Part shown: positions 26,605-35,445 of the stretch, one piece after another
Layout of the letters: every line of letters begins with the position of its first letter
How positions within the stretch are numbered: the first letter of the stretch is position 1
Assembly (NCBI GenBank): GCA_026396835.1
Contig: JAPLWA010000004.1
Coordinates: 62,001-126,000, forward strand
From: Candidatus Falkowbacteria bacterium
GTDB taxonomy: Bacteria > Patescibacteriota > Patescibacteriia > Patescibacteriales > Patescibacteriaceae
Length of the DNA: 64,000 bases
Direction: 5' to 3'
Notes under the pieces: generated by a model
What the model saw: the letters and a program-made list of their open reading frames with translations, nothing else
Told to the model about the DNA's origin: nothing
The model's database searches: none
Position numbers and translations under genes: made by a program

Positions 26605-29600
26605 ATGTCATTTGTCCACCTCCATGTTCATAGTCATTATTCGCTTTTAGACGGCTTAACTAAGATTGATGATTTAGTTGAAGCAGCTAAGGCTGAGGGC
26701 TCTCCAGCAGTTGCTCTAACCGATCACGGCGTTATGTACGGCGTGGTCGAATTTTATGAGAAATGTAAGAAGGCTGGCATCAAGCCAATTATTGGTGTTG
26801 AATCTTATTTAGCTCCTGCCGCTCGTAGTGATAAAACCACTAAGGCAATTAATGATAGAAATTACTATCATCTTCTTTTATTAGCCAAAAATAATATTGG
26901 TTATCAGAATTTGATTAAACTAACTTCTATCGCACACTTAGAAGGTTACTATTATCGTCCGCGTATTGACTGGGAAGTATTGACTGAAAATTGCGAAGGT
27001 TTGATCGCGACCAGTTCTTGTTTAGCCGGAGAAATTCCTCGTTTATTAATGGCTGGAAAAATTGATCGCGCGCAAAATAAAATTGAAGAGTATAGCAAAT
27101 TATTTGGTCCTGATAATTTTTATCTTGAATTACAAGATCATCCAGAACTACCTGACCAAGTTAAGCTAAATAAATTGTTAGTTGATTTAGCACGTGAACA
27201 TAAATTACCTTTGATAGGAACTAATGATACGCACTATTTGCGCGCTGATGATAATGAAGCGCAAGATATTTTATTGTGCTTACAAAATAAAAGTAAAAAA
27301 GAAGATACTAACCGCATGTCCATGTTGGGCGTCAATTATTCTTTGAAATCAAATAAAGAAATGATTGAAGCTTTTAAGGAAACGCCTGAAGCAATTACTA
27401 ATACTTTGAAAATCGCTGAAGCCTGCGAGGTTGAATTAGAATTAGGCAAAATTCAATTACCATATTTTGAAGTGCCTTCTGGCTTTGACGGTAATTCTTA
27501 TTTGCGTCATTTAGCATTAGAAGGTTTGATTAAGCGTTATGGAAAAAATTATGATGAAGTTGATCAGCTTTATCGTGATCGTCTTGATTATGAATTAAGC
27601 GTGGTCGCGAAAATGGGTTGGCCATCTTATTTCTTAATTGTGGCTGACTTTGTTAACTGGTCTAAGGATCAGGGAATTGTAGTTGGACCAGGTCGTGGTA
27701 GTGCAGCCGGATCTTTAGTCTGCTACTTAGTTGGTATTACTAACTTGTGTCCAATAAAATATAATTTATTGTTTGAACGTTTTCTTAACCCTGATCGTGT
27801 ATCCATGCCTGATATTGATTTGGATTTCGCTGATGCACGCCGCGATGAGGTTTTAGAATATGTTAAAAATAAATATGGTCATGACCATGTTTCACAAATT
27901 ATCACTTTTGGAACCATGGCGGCACGCGCCGCAGTCCGCGACGTCGGTCGCGTTTTGAATTATCCTTACGATTATTGCGATCGATTATCCAAAGCTATTC
28001 CACCAATGATGAAAATTAAGGATGCGTTGGAAAGATCGCCTGAGTTTAAAGCAATTTACGAAGAACCAGAAGCACGACGAATTGTTGATTACGCTTTGAA
28101 ATTAGAAGGTGTAGCGCGCCACTCCTCAGTTCATGCTTGCGGTGTTTTGATTACTAAAGATCCGCTAACTAATAATGTTCCGATTCAATATGCGTCTTCA
28201 TCTGATAGAACAATTGTTTCTCAATATTCATTACATCCAATTGAAGATCTTGGTCTTTTGAAAATGGACTTTTTAGGTTTGAAAAACCTAACCATTATTG
28301 AATCAGCTATTAACATTATTAAAAATACACGCGGCATTGAAATCGATATTGATAAGATTCCACTGGATGATAAAAAAACCTATCGCTTATTCCAAACTGG
28401 TGAAACAACTGGTGTTTTCCAATTTGAATCAAGCGGCATGAAACGTTATCTTAAAGAATTAAAGCCAAGCGAATTTGAAGATATTATTGCTATGGTAGCT
28501 TTGTATCGTCCAGGACCAATGGAATGGATTCCAGATTATATTACTGGTAAACATGGCAAGAAGCCGCAGTATCTTCATCCAAAACTAGAACCAATTTTGA
28601 ACGTAACTTACGGTGTGGCTGTTTATCAAGAACAGGTTATGGAAATTGCGAGGTCTTTAGCTGGTTTCACTATGGCTGAAGCTGATGTGTTGCGTAAAGC
28701 AGTCGGTAAAAAAATTGCCAAACTTTTGGGTGAGCAAAAAATTAAATTTATAGAAGGTTGTGTTAAAAATGGTTTATCAACTAAGTTAGCTTCAGATATT
28801 TTTGCTTTCATTGAGCCATTTGCTGGTTATGGTTTTAACCGTTCTCACGCGGCCTGTTACGCGATGATCGGTTATCAAACCGCTTATCTTAAAGCTAATT
28901 TTCCAGCTGAGTTTATGGCCGCTTTGCTAACCTCGGATCAGCAAGATACTGATCGTATTGCGATTGAGATTGAAGAGTGCCGCCATATGAAAATTTCTAT
29001 TCAGCAACCAGATCTTAATCAATCATTTGATAATTTCACGGTTGTAACAAGCGGTACCGCTGAAAATCATGCCGCTTCGGCAAGTGAAAATCCAACCACT
29101 ATTCGTTTTGGTTTGAAAGCTATTAAAAATGTTGGTGAACATATTTCGGAAATTATTATTAAAGAAAGAAAAGCTAATGGACCTTATCAAGATATTGCTA
29201 ACTTCCTAGAACGTATTGAAGATAAAGATTTAAATCGTAAGTCATTAGAAAGTTTAATTAAGAGCGGAGGCTTTGATAGTTTAGGTGAGCGTGGTCAAAT
29301 GCTTGCCAATATTGATTTGATGATTAATTTCCACAAGGATTTTAGTCAACGTAAAACTAATCGTCAGGTCAGTCTTTTCTCAACTATGACTGAATCAACC
29401 GGCATGCCGCAGATCAGATTAGTTAGTGCCCCAGAAGCAACGCGTGATGAAAAATTAACTTGGGAAAAAGAATTATTAGGTTTGTATATTACCGAGCATC
29501 CTTTTTCTACTTTCCGTGAAGCCTTAAAAGATTCAATTATTCCGCTTAGTAAGATTTCAGCAGAAGTAGTCAATAAAGAAATAACTGTTGGCGGCGTAAT

Positions 29601-30159
29601 TGCCACTATGAAAAAAATATTAACTCGTCGTAATGAAACTATGTTGTTTGTAAAGATTGAAGACGGCGTTGGTAATATGGAAGTTATTGTTTTCCCTAAG
29701 TTGTTAGCTGAAAATAGCGGTTTATGGCAAGCCGGTAGAGCTATTCTTTGTCAGGGGACTTTATCTGATAAAGATAGTGAGTTTAAGCTATTAGCTAATA
29801 AGGCTGTCGAGCTAACTTCACAGAACGTAAATATTTTAGCGCGTGAATTTAGGCCGATTGTTAGTAGTAATAATAATGGTTACAATGGTTATAGAAATAA
29901 ATTTAATAATAAAAGCGAAACCGTGACAAAACCAGCGGTTAATAATGAAGTTTTAAAATTAGTTGTTAAACAACTTGAGCTGTTGCCAGACACATTAGAG
30001 AGATTAAAGGCTTTGTTAAGTGAATATCCTGGTAAGCATAAAGTTTATTTGAAAATAGGGGACAAGATAGTTGAAACTGATTTTCGCGTTAAGAAGGATG
30101 ATGATTTAGTTAATGCCTTGAAAGATCAGCTTAGCAGCGTTATCCAAATTGTTGCCTAA
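26605..30159 (+). CDS. dnaE: DNA polymerase III subunit alpha
   Basis: 1184 residues. It is the replicative polymerase. It has an N-terminal PHP domain (FVHLHVHSHYSLLDGLTK), palm motifs GPGRGSAAGSLVCY and PDIDLDFADARRDEV, then RHSSVHACGV, YGFNRSHAACYA, a helix-hairpin-helix region and a C-terminal OB fold (ITVGGVIATMKKILTRRNET). No PolC-type exonuclease is inserted, so this is the DnaE1 type. The final 100 residues (after about 1080) are less conserved. Length is typical. Confidence 0.97.
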   Translation: MSFVHLHVHSHYSLLDGLTKIDDLVEAAKAEGSPAVALTDHGVMYGVVEFYEKCKKAGIKPIIGVESYLAPAARSDKTTKAINDRNYYHLLLLAKNNIGYQNLIKLTSIAHLEGYYYRPRIDWEVLTENCEGLIATSSCLAGEIPRLLMAGKIDRAQNKIEEYSKLFGPDNFYLELQDHPELPDQVKLNKLLVDLAREHKLPLIGTNDTHYLRADDNEAQDILLCLQNKSKKEDTNRMSMLGVNYSLKSNKEMIEAFKETPEAITNTLKIAEACEVELELGKIQLPYFEVPSGFDGNSYLRHLALEGLIKRYGKNYDEVDQLYRDRLDYELSVVAKMGWPSYFLIVADFVNWSKDQGIVVGPGRGSAAGSLVCYLVGITNLCPIKYNLLFERFLNPDRVSMPDIDLDFADARRDEVLEYVKNKYGHDHVSQIITFGTMAARAAVRDVGRVLNYPYDYCDRLSKAIPPMMKIKDALERSPEFKAIYEEPEARRIVDYALKLEGVARHSSVHACGVLITKDPLTNNVPIQYASSSDRTIVSQYSLHPIEDLGLLKMDFLGLKNLTIIESAINIIKNTRGIEIDIDKIPLDDKKTYRLFQTGETTGVFQFESSGMKRYLKELKPSEFEDIIAMVALYRPGPMEWIPDYITGKHGKKPQYLHPKLEPILNVTYGVAVYQEQVMEIARSLAGFTMAEADVLRKAVGKKIAKLLGEQKIKFIEGCVKNGLSTKLASDIFAFIEPFAGYGFNRSHAACYAMIGYQTAYLKANFPAEFMAALLTSDQQDTDRIAIEIEECRHMKISIQQPDLNQSFDNFTVVTSGTAENHAASASENPTTIRFGLKAIKNVGEHISEIIIKERKANGPYQDIANFLERIEDKDLNRKSLESLIKSGGFDSLGERGQMLANIDLMINFHKDFSQRKTNRQVSLFSTMTESTGMPQIRLVSAPEATRDEKLTWEKELLGLYITEHPFSTFREALKDSIIPLSKISAEVVNKEITVGGVIATMKKILTRRNETMLFVKIEDGVGNMEVIVFPKLLAENSGLWQAGRAILCQGTLSDKDSEFKLLANKAVELTSQNVNILAREFRPIVSSNNNGYNGYRNKFNNKSETVTKPAVNNEVLKLVVKQLELLPDTLERLKALLSEYPGKHKVYLKIGDKIVETDFRVKKDDDLVNALKDQLSSVIQIVA

Positions 30160-30218
30160 AATTTCTAGCCTCATCTTATATTGTGGTGTACAATATAAGT
30201 ATATTTAGTAAAAATAAT

Positions 30219-31523
30219 ATGCCTGAAAAAAGAAAAGTTCCAGTGCGTCGTACACGCCGCGTTGCTAGCGGTAATATTACTGTTAAAAAACAGTTAGACG
30301 ACGAAACTATTCATGTGGTTAATCTAAAAAAACCTTTAGTTAGTGCGCGGGTTATTGAAGAACCAATTATGAGAACTCCAACTTCAGTTGGTCCTGGCCA
30401 CTGGTCTTTTAGGCTTTATCGCAAAATTGCTATTTCTTTTATTTTGGTAGCCATTGCTATTTTGGGCCTGGTGGCATATTTTGCAACTGTTAAATTAGAA
30501 ATTGATATTACGCCAAAAGTTGTAGCAGTTAAAGCCAGTTCTTCTTTTGAAGTTTATGATAGACCGGAAACTTATACTTTACCTGCCAGTAGTATTTTAG
30601 GAATTGTTAGAGAAATGGAACTTGAGTATAGCGGCACTTATCCGACAAGTGGCGGTGAGGTGACCGGCGCCGAAGTTTCAGGCCATGTTATTATTGTTAA
30701 TAATTATATTAAAGATCAGCCTTTGGTGGCTACAACTAGATTATTAACGGCTAGCAATCAAATGTTGCGTCTTAAAAATAATGTTGTTGTACCAGCCGGC
30801 GGTTCAGTTGAAGCTGAAGTTTACGGAGAATCAGCTGATCCATCTTTTGCTTTGGCTGACGCTAAGTTAACGATTCCTGGGTTATGGGCTGGTTTACAAG
30901 ATAAAATTTATGCTCAAGCTAAGGCTGGTGATGTAACTTATCGCGAAACTAAAAAAACAATTGTCACACAAGATGATTTAGATAAAGCATTGGCTGGCGC
31001 TAAACAAGCCTTACTAGAGAAGGCTACGGCAGATATTGAAAGTGTTTACAGTGCTTATGATGAAAAGCTATATGAGTTAGATGATAAATCTATTTCATTT
31101 TCTTTTGATTCAAAAGTTGGTGATGATAAGTCAGAAATTAAAATATCAATGAATAGTAAAGTTATTGTTGTGGCGTTCAAGAAGGATTCATTGGTTAATC
31201 TAAATAAAACAACTTTAGAATCAGGCTTGAAAGATGGGCAAGCTTTAGTGGACGATGCTAATACTAAGCCTACCTTTAAAGTTACCTCAGCTGATCCAAT
31301 AAACAATATTGCTCAAGTAGAATTATTGGTTGACGGAACCTCGACTGCAAAATCAGAAACTGATTTGATTGATCGTGGCAAATTAGTTGGTTTGAATCGT
31401 AAACAGGTTGAAAGTTATCTTGATGGATTAGATGGTATTGCTAGTTATGAATTGCATTTTACACCCTCTTTCTTAGAAATTGCCCCTCAGTTAGCTGATA
31501 GAATTACGGTAAAGTTAAAGTAG
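30219..31523 (+). CDS. Membrane-anchored extracellular protein (baseplate-J-like annotation family)
   Basis: 434 residues from ATG 30219; GTG 30183 is in frame but lies at the putative promoter. The first 65 residues are basic and cytoplasmic, residues 70-90 form a membrane helix, and the rest is an extracellular beta-rich domain. The segment GHVIIVNNYIKDQPLVATTR followed by VVPAGGSVEAEVYGES and LTIPGLWAGLQDKIY matches a protein type frequent in Patescibacteria and sometimes annotated baseplate J/gp47-like; that link is from memory. The function is unknown. Confidence 0.65.
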   Translation: MPEKRKVPVRRTRRVASGNITVKKQLDDETIHVVNLKKPLVSARVIEEPIMRTPTSVGPGHWSFRLYRKIAISFILVAIAILGLVAYFATVKLEIDITPKVVAVKASSSFEVYDRPETYTLPASSILGIVREMELEYSGTYPTSGGEVTGAEVSGHVIIVNNYIKDQPLVATTRLLTASNQMLRLKNNVVVPAGGSVEAEVYGESADPSFALADAKLTIPGLWAGLQDKIYAQAKAGDVTYRETKKTIVTQDDLDKALAGAKQALLEKATADIESVYSAYDEKLYELDDKSISFSFDSKVGDDKSEIKISMNSKVIVVAFKKDSLVNLNKTTLESGLKDGQALVDDANTKPTFKVTSADPINNIAQVELLVDGTSTAKSETDLIDRGKLVGLNRKQVESYLDGLDGIASYELHFTPSFLEIAPQLADRITVKLK

Positions 31524-31547
31524 CTTGCTTCAATCAAATTATTACTT

Positions 31548-31576
31548 AAAATCAGCTCTTTTCGGGCTGATTTTTG
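31548..31576 (+). terminator. Terminator after the 30219 gene
   Basis: AAAATCAGC pairs with GCTGATTTTT. Confidence 0.8.
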
Positions 31577-31580
31577 TTAT

Positions 31581-31614
31581 AAAAAAAGATTCAAACCTTA
31601 CGGAGTGAATCTTT
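31581..31614 (-). terminator. Terminator of the 31613 gene
   Basis: On the minus strand AAAGATTCA pairs with TGAATCTTT and runs into seven T residues. Confidence 0.8.
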
Positions 31615-32494
31615 ATAAGCGTTTGCTTATTTCGAGTTGTCTTGAGATAGCCACAATTGCAGTTGCTGTAGAAAATATTTTATTATTATCTTCTACTAAT
31701 TCTATTTCTTCTTCAGAAGACATAGAATATTGTAGTAGTGGTCGAGGGAGTTGTAATTGATAAGAAGATGGAAAAGAGCCATCAGGAAATTGCCATTTAC
31801 AGAAATTAGTTATTTTACATTCAGGTACTCGTTGCTTTAGCTTAGCGTATAAAAGAAACTCTAAACCTGTTGAAATTGAGTCATCCGTTTTTTCATTAAA
31901 CATTTTACCAACTTCATAGGCAACGTAGTAATTAGTTCGCCACCAATAAGATTTGAAAGTATTTTTAATTTGAGAAAAAACGTACTCTGATATTTTTTCT
32001 TTTCGTTCACTCTCAGGTAAAACATTTAAAGCGAGTGCACTGACATCTAAATGAGGCATGGCATAACGAATACGTTCTGGGCGCCCCATAGAAGCGAGTT
32101 CATCTAAAGTAAAAGTACAAATTCCTCCAGACACATCTTGATGTTGATAAATAAATTCTATAGCCGGATTTATTATGGCTACATCAGAGAAACCAATTTT
32201 ATTAAAAAATTGGAGTACACGTAAAGTAGTATCAGCATCAGCAGAAGCAAGGTGATTATAAGCCCAGCCACCTGAATCACGCTGTAATTTTAAAAGTGAA
32301 AATAAAATATCACTTCTTACTTTTCCGATTGTAGCTAAAGTTGAACCAATACAGGCGGAAGTCCAGGCATCGCTAGGACCACGTCTGAATTGATGAAAAG
32401 ACGTACATAATCCATCTACTATTAGAGATTCCAGATAATTTTTACCTTTATCAATAATAATTTGATATTGCTTGTCTGTATTATTTTTTTTCAT
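31613..32494 (-). CDS. Alpha/alpha-toroid protein resembling squalene-hopene/terpene cyclases
   Basis: 293 residues, soluble. Repeats of the prenyltransferase/squalene-oxidase type are visible: LLKLQRDSGGWAYN (a QW-like motif) followed at once by SADADTTLRVLQF, where DADTT resembles the DxDD/DxDTT acid motif of class II cyclases. Further repeats include YQHQDVSGGICTFT and CKWQFPDGSFPSS. The protein is about half the length of squalene-hopene cyclase. It could be a single-domain cyclase or a non-catalytic toroid. No isoprenoid genes are nearby. It has its own promoter and terminator and adjoins repeat R3b, which would fit lateral acquisition. Confidence 0.6.
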   Translation of the reverse strand: MKKNNTDKQYQIIIDKGKNYLESLIVDGLCTSFHQFRRGPSDAWTSACIGSTLATIGKVRSDILFSLLKLQRDSGGWAYNHLASADADTTLRVLQFFNKIGFSDVAIINPAIEFIYQHQDVSGGICTFTLDELASMGRPERIRYAMPHLDVSALALNVLPESERKEKISEYVFSQIKNTFKSYWWRTNYYVAYEVGKMFNEKTDDSISTGLEFLLYAKLKQRVPECKITNFCKWQFPDGSFPSSYQLQLPRPLLQYSMSSEEEIELVEDNNKIFSTATAIVAISRQLEISKRL

Positions 32495-32579
32495 GATTAT
32501 TTAAGTTAGTTTTCTCTGGTCTAAAAAAGATCAAAGAAAACCAACCTAATCTAATATTTTTCAAAGGACTTAATAAGCT

Positions 32580-32608
32580 AAATTATCATTTTTTACTTAC
32601 TGTGTCAA
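32580..32608 (-). promoter_or_regulatory. Promoter of the 31613 gene
   Basis: On the minus strand TTGACA, a 17-base spacer and TAATTT. The leader is about 80 bases. Confidence 0.6.
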
Positions 32609-32634
32609 TCTAGCCTAGATGACTTAATTAACTC

Positions 32635-32831
32635 TAACGCTGCCGCTAGGGCTTGCTTTTGTAACCAAAAGCAACAAAAGTTTTGGGGTCTTCAATTCGC
32701 TATTATTTTTGTTCACCTCATATATCGCCAATCACGGCGCTCAATTCAGCCCCCAAACCCCTTGTCTCTTTTAATGCCTTAATAGTTCTTAGTCTATACA
32801 ACTTATTTATATCAGTGTTTACGTGAATATG
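32635..32831 (-). repeat. R3 dispersed repeat, copy b
   Basis: The reverse complement aligns with 12829-13012 from CGTAAACACTGA to CCCTAGCGGCAGCGTTA, with roughly one difference every five to ten bases. It occupies most of the gene-free stretch between the toroid gene and the thrS leader. Confidence 0.85.
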
Positions 32832-32853
32832 GGTTAGGAATTGGGGGGGGTAG

Positions 32854-32883
32854 TTGACTTGTCGCAGCCAAGAGCTCTATAAT
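32854..32883 (+). promoter_or_regulatory. Promoter of the thrS leader
   Basis: TTGACT, an 18-base spacer and TATAAT. The transcript should start near 32890, giving a leader of about 200 bases. Confidence 0.75.
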
Positions 32884-32889
32884 TTGTTT

Positions 32890-33057
32890 ATATCAACGAT
32901 TGCCATGGCTACCAACTATGGTTTATCTAATTTATTAGACTAAGTTGATTTTAAAGAGAGCCTGGCCATTTGGCTGGGAAATCAGGTGGAACCGCGAGGT
33001 ATTAAAACCCCGTCCTGAAAACCAAATTTTGTGTTTGGTTATCAAGGCGGGTTTTTT
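32890..33057 (+). promoter_or_regulatory. T-box riboswitch controlling thrS
   Basis: The T-box core TCAGGTGGAACCGCG (32982-32996) holds the UGGN bulge that contacts the tRNA acceptor end. Stem I is reduced: an outer helix ATCAAC/GTTGAT (32892-32897 with 32944-32949) encloses a 6-bp hairpin, CCATGG/CTATGG (32903-32921), with the 7-base loop CTACCAA containing ACC, a threonine codon. A stem III-like hairpin lies at 32962-32977. Antiterminator pairing TCAGG/CCTGA competes with the terminator stem (CCCGTCCTGA with the segment ending GGCGGG, then six T; 33008-33057). Uncharged tRNA-Thr should allow readthrough. Confidence 0.85.
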
Positions 33058-33091
33058 ATATACTGATAAATAAATTATAAAATATAAACAT

Positions 33092-34843
33092 ATGATTCCT
33101 CTAACAACGAAGCGCCATTCTTTAGCTCATGTTATGGCACATGCTGTACAAGAGCTTTGGCCTAAAGCTAAGTTCGCAATCGGTCCGGATATTGATACGG
33201 GTTGGTATTATGATATTGATTTTGGTAATGAAAAAATTGTTGAAGAAGATTTTAAGAAAATTGAAAAGAAGATGCAAGAGTTAGTCAGAAAAGATTTACC
33301 CTTTGAAAAAATTGAAGTTTCGATTGCTGAAGCTCTGAAGTGGGCTAAAGAAAATGATCAGCCTTATAAAATTGAAATTATTGAGGAGCTACGCGATCAA
33401 GGAGAAACTAAAGTTAGTTTCTATACTGTAGGAGAATTTAAAGATTTATGTCGCGGTCCTCACGTTGAAAGTACAAAACAAATTGGCTTGAACGGTTTTA
33501 AGTTGCATAAGTTAGCTGGTGCTTATTGGCGCGGTGATGAAAAGAATAAGATGTTAACACGTATTTATGGATTGAGCTTTGAAAACAAAGAAGCTTTAGA
33601 TGAATATATATTAATGCTAGCTGAAGCTGAAAAAAGAGATCACCGTAAATTAGGTAAAGAGTTATCGATTTTTGCTTTTGACGAAGATGTGGGGCCAGGG
33701 CTTCCTTTGTGGTTGCCGAATGGTACTGTCTTAATTGATGAGTTAGAAAAATTGGCGAAAGAAACTGAAACTGAGGCTAACTACCTAAGGGTTAGGACGC
33801 CGCATATTGCTAAAGAATCAATGTATAAAAAAAGTGGTCATTTGCCATACTATGAAGAAAGTATGTTCCCGCCAATGGAAATGGACGGAGAAAAATATTA
33901 TCTTAAGGCCATGAATTGTCCTCATCACCATAAGATTTTTGAAAATTTACATGTTAGTTATCGTGATTTGCCAATTCGTTTAGCTGAATACGGCACTGTT
34001 TACCGTTACGAGCAATCAGGTGAATTGTTCGGTTTAATGCGCGTTCGCTCATTACAGATGAACGACGCTCATATCTATTGTTCCAAAGAACAGTTTGCTT
34101 CTGAATTCAGAGCTGTTAATGAAATGTATTTGAAATATTTCAAGATCTTTGGAATTGATAAATATGTCATGCGATTTTCAACTCATGCTGCGGAAAAATT
34201 AGGCAAAAAATATGTTGACAACGCTCCGCTTTGGAAAGAGACAGAAGATATGGTGCGTCAGGTTTTGATTGACTCAAATATTCCTTATGTTGAAATTCCT
34301 GATGAAGCCGCTTTTTATGGGCCAAAAATTGACGTTCAAGTTTGGAGTGCAATTGGTCGTGAATTTACTTTAGCTACCAACCAAGTTGACTTTGCAGTGC
34401 CAGAGCGTTTTGGTTTGCAGTACAAAGCTTCAGGCGGTGATTTTGCTACACCAATTTGTATTCATCGCGCGCCACTTGGTACGCACGAAAGATTTATCGG
34501 CTTTTTAATCGAACACTACGCTGGCTCTTTCCCACTTTGGTTATCGCCGGTACAAGTTAAATTATTATCAGTTGCTGAAACTCACAATGAATTTTGCCAC
34601 AAACTAGCGGCTGAGTTAAAGGCTCAAGATATTAGAGTTATAGTTGATGCCAGCAACGAAACAGTTGGTAACAAGATTAGAAAGGCGGCTAATGAAAAAG
34701 TGCCTTACATGCTAGTAATTGGTGATAAGGAAATGAACTCTGATAAATTATTTGTTCGCGAAAGAGGGGAGCAAGAAGCCAAAGAATGGTCTAAAGAAGA
34801 TTTCCTCAAAACTATTTTAGAAAAAATAAAAGATAGAAAATAA
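33092..34843 (+). CDS. thrS: Threonyl-tRNA synthetase (without TGS domain)
   Basis: 583 residues. The protein begins directly with the editing/SAD domain (HSLAHVMAHAVQELWP, residues 9-24) and so lacks the N-terminal TGS domain of the 640-residue enzymes. The class II core shows motif 1-2 regions (MNCPHHHKIFENLHVSYRDL, YRYEQSGELFGLMRVR) with the zinc Cys in MNCPHH, and motif 3 HRAPLGTHERF. The anticodon domain ends the protein. ATG 33092 is kept because nothing upstream in the T-box terminator is coding. Expression should respond to threonine supply through the T-box. Confidence 0.96.
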   Translation: MIPLTTKRHSLAHVMAHAVQELWPKAKFAIGPDIDTGWYYDIDFGNEKIVEEDFKKIEKKMQELVRKDLPFEKIEVSIAEALKWAKENDQPYKIEIIEELRDQGETKVSFYTVGEFKDLCRGPHVESTKQIGLNGFKLHKLAGAYWRGDEKNKMLTRIYGLSFENKEALDEYILMLAEAEKRDHRKLGKELSIFAFDEDVGPGLPLWLPNGTVLIDELEKLAKETETEANYLRVRTPHIAKESMYKKSGHLPYYEESMFPPMEMDGEKYYLKAMNCPHHHKIFENLHVSYRDLPIRLAEYGTVYRYEQSGELFGLMRVRSLQMNDAHIYCSKEQFASEFRAVNEMYLKYFKIFGIDKYVMRFSTHAAEKLGKKYVDNAPLWKETEDMVRQVLIDSNIPYVEIPDEAAFYGPKIDVQVWSAIGREFTLATNQVDFAVPERFGLQYKASGGDFATPICIHRAPLGTHERFIGFLIEHYAGSFPLWLSPVQVKLLSVAETHNEFCHKLAAELKAQDIRVIVDASNETVGNKIRKAANEKVPYMLVIGDKEMNSDKLFVRERGEQEAKEWSKEDFLKTILEKIKDRK

Positions 34844-34866
34844 TATAATCATTAAAGATTTTTTCT

Positions 34867-35370
34867 ATGTTTGATTTGACGCTGCCGTTTATTATTTCTC
34901 AAATTGCTGTAAGTATCGCAATGGGTTTTGATTTTTTAAGCATGCAGTTTAAAAAACGACAATATACTTTTTTATGTTTGATTGTTTCTGCAAGTTTAAT
35001 CAGTACTCATTACTTTCTCTTAAATAAGATTGCGGCAGGCGTTATTGTTTTTATTTCTGTTTTAAGGTTTATCACTTGCTACTTTACTACCAATAAGAAG
35101 TATTTATATATTTTTATTGCTCTAAATACAATTTCTTTGTTCTTTACCTATAAAAGTTTAACGGATCTAATAATTTATGTTGGTTTAGTTATATTTATAG
35201 TCGGTAATTTTCAAGAAGATAATAAATTAATGAGGAAATTAATGATGGTCGGCACATCTATTGTTGCTATATATAATGCTGTAATACTTTCACCAATGGG
35301 TTTTATTACTGAGGCCTCGTTTCTTGTGAGCGGAATAATTGGTTATTATCGGTATTATATAAAAAAGTAA
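34867..35370 (+). CDS. YgjV-family inner membrane protein
   Basis: 167 residues with about five membrane helices and short loops (KKRQY, TTNKKY, QEDNK). The pattern of paired helices with ISQIAVSIAMGFDFLSMQFK near the start and SFLVSGIIGYYRY at the end fits the YgjV family, whose function is unknown. It starts 23 bases after thrS and may be read through from the T-box promoter. A strong terminator follows. Confidence 0.65.
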   Translation: MFDLTLPFIISQIAVSIAMGFDFLSMQFKKRQYTFLCLIVSASLISTHYFLLNKIAAGVIVFISVLRFITCYFTTNKKYLYIFIALNTISLFFTYKSLTDLIIYVGLVIFIVGNFQEDNKLMRKLMMVGTSIVAIYNAVILSPMGFITEASFLVSGIIGYYRYYIKK

Positions 35371-35408
35371 TTGAAAATAAATTCTCAATTTAAATTGTAA
35401 GTTGGTTT

Positions 35409-35445
35409 AAATAAAAACACCCTAGAAATTAGGGTGTTTTTATTT
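35409..35445. terminator. Bidirectional terminator
   Basis: AAATAAAAACACCCTA (35409-35424) pairs perfectly with TAGGGTGTTTTTATTT (35430-35445). It serves both the ygjV-like gene and the converging prepilin gene, whose stop it overlaps. Confidence 0.9.
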
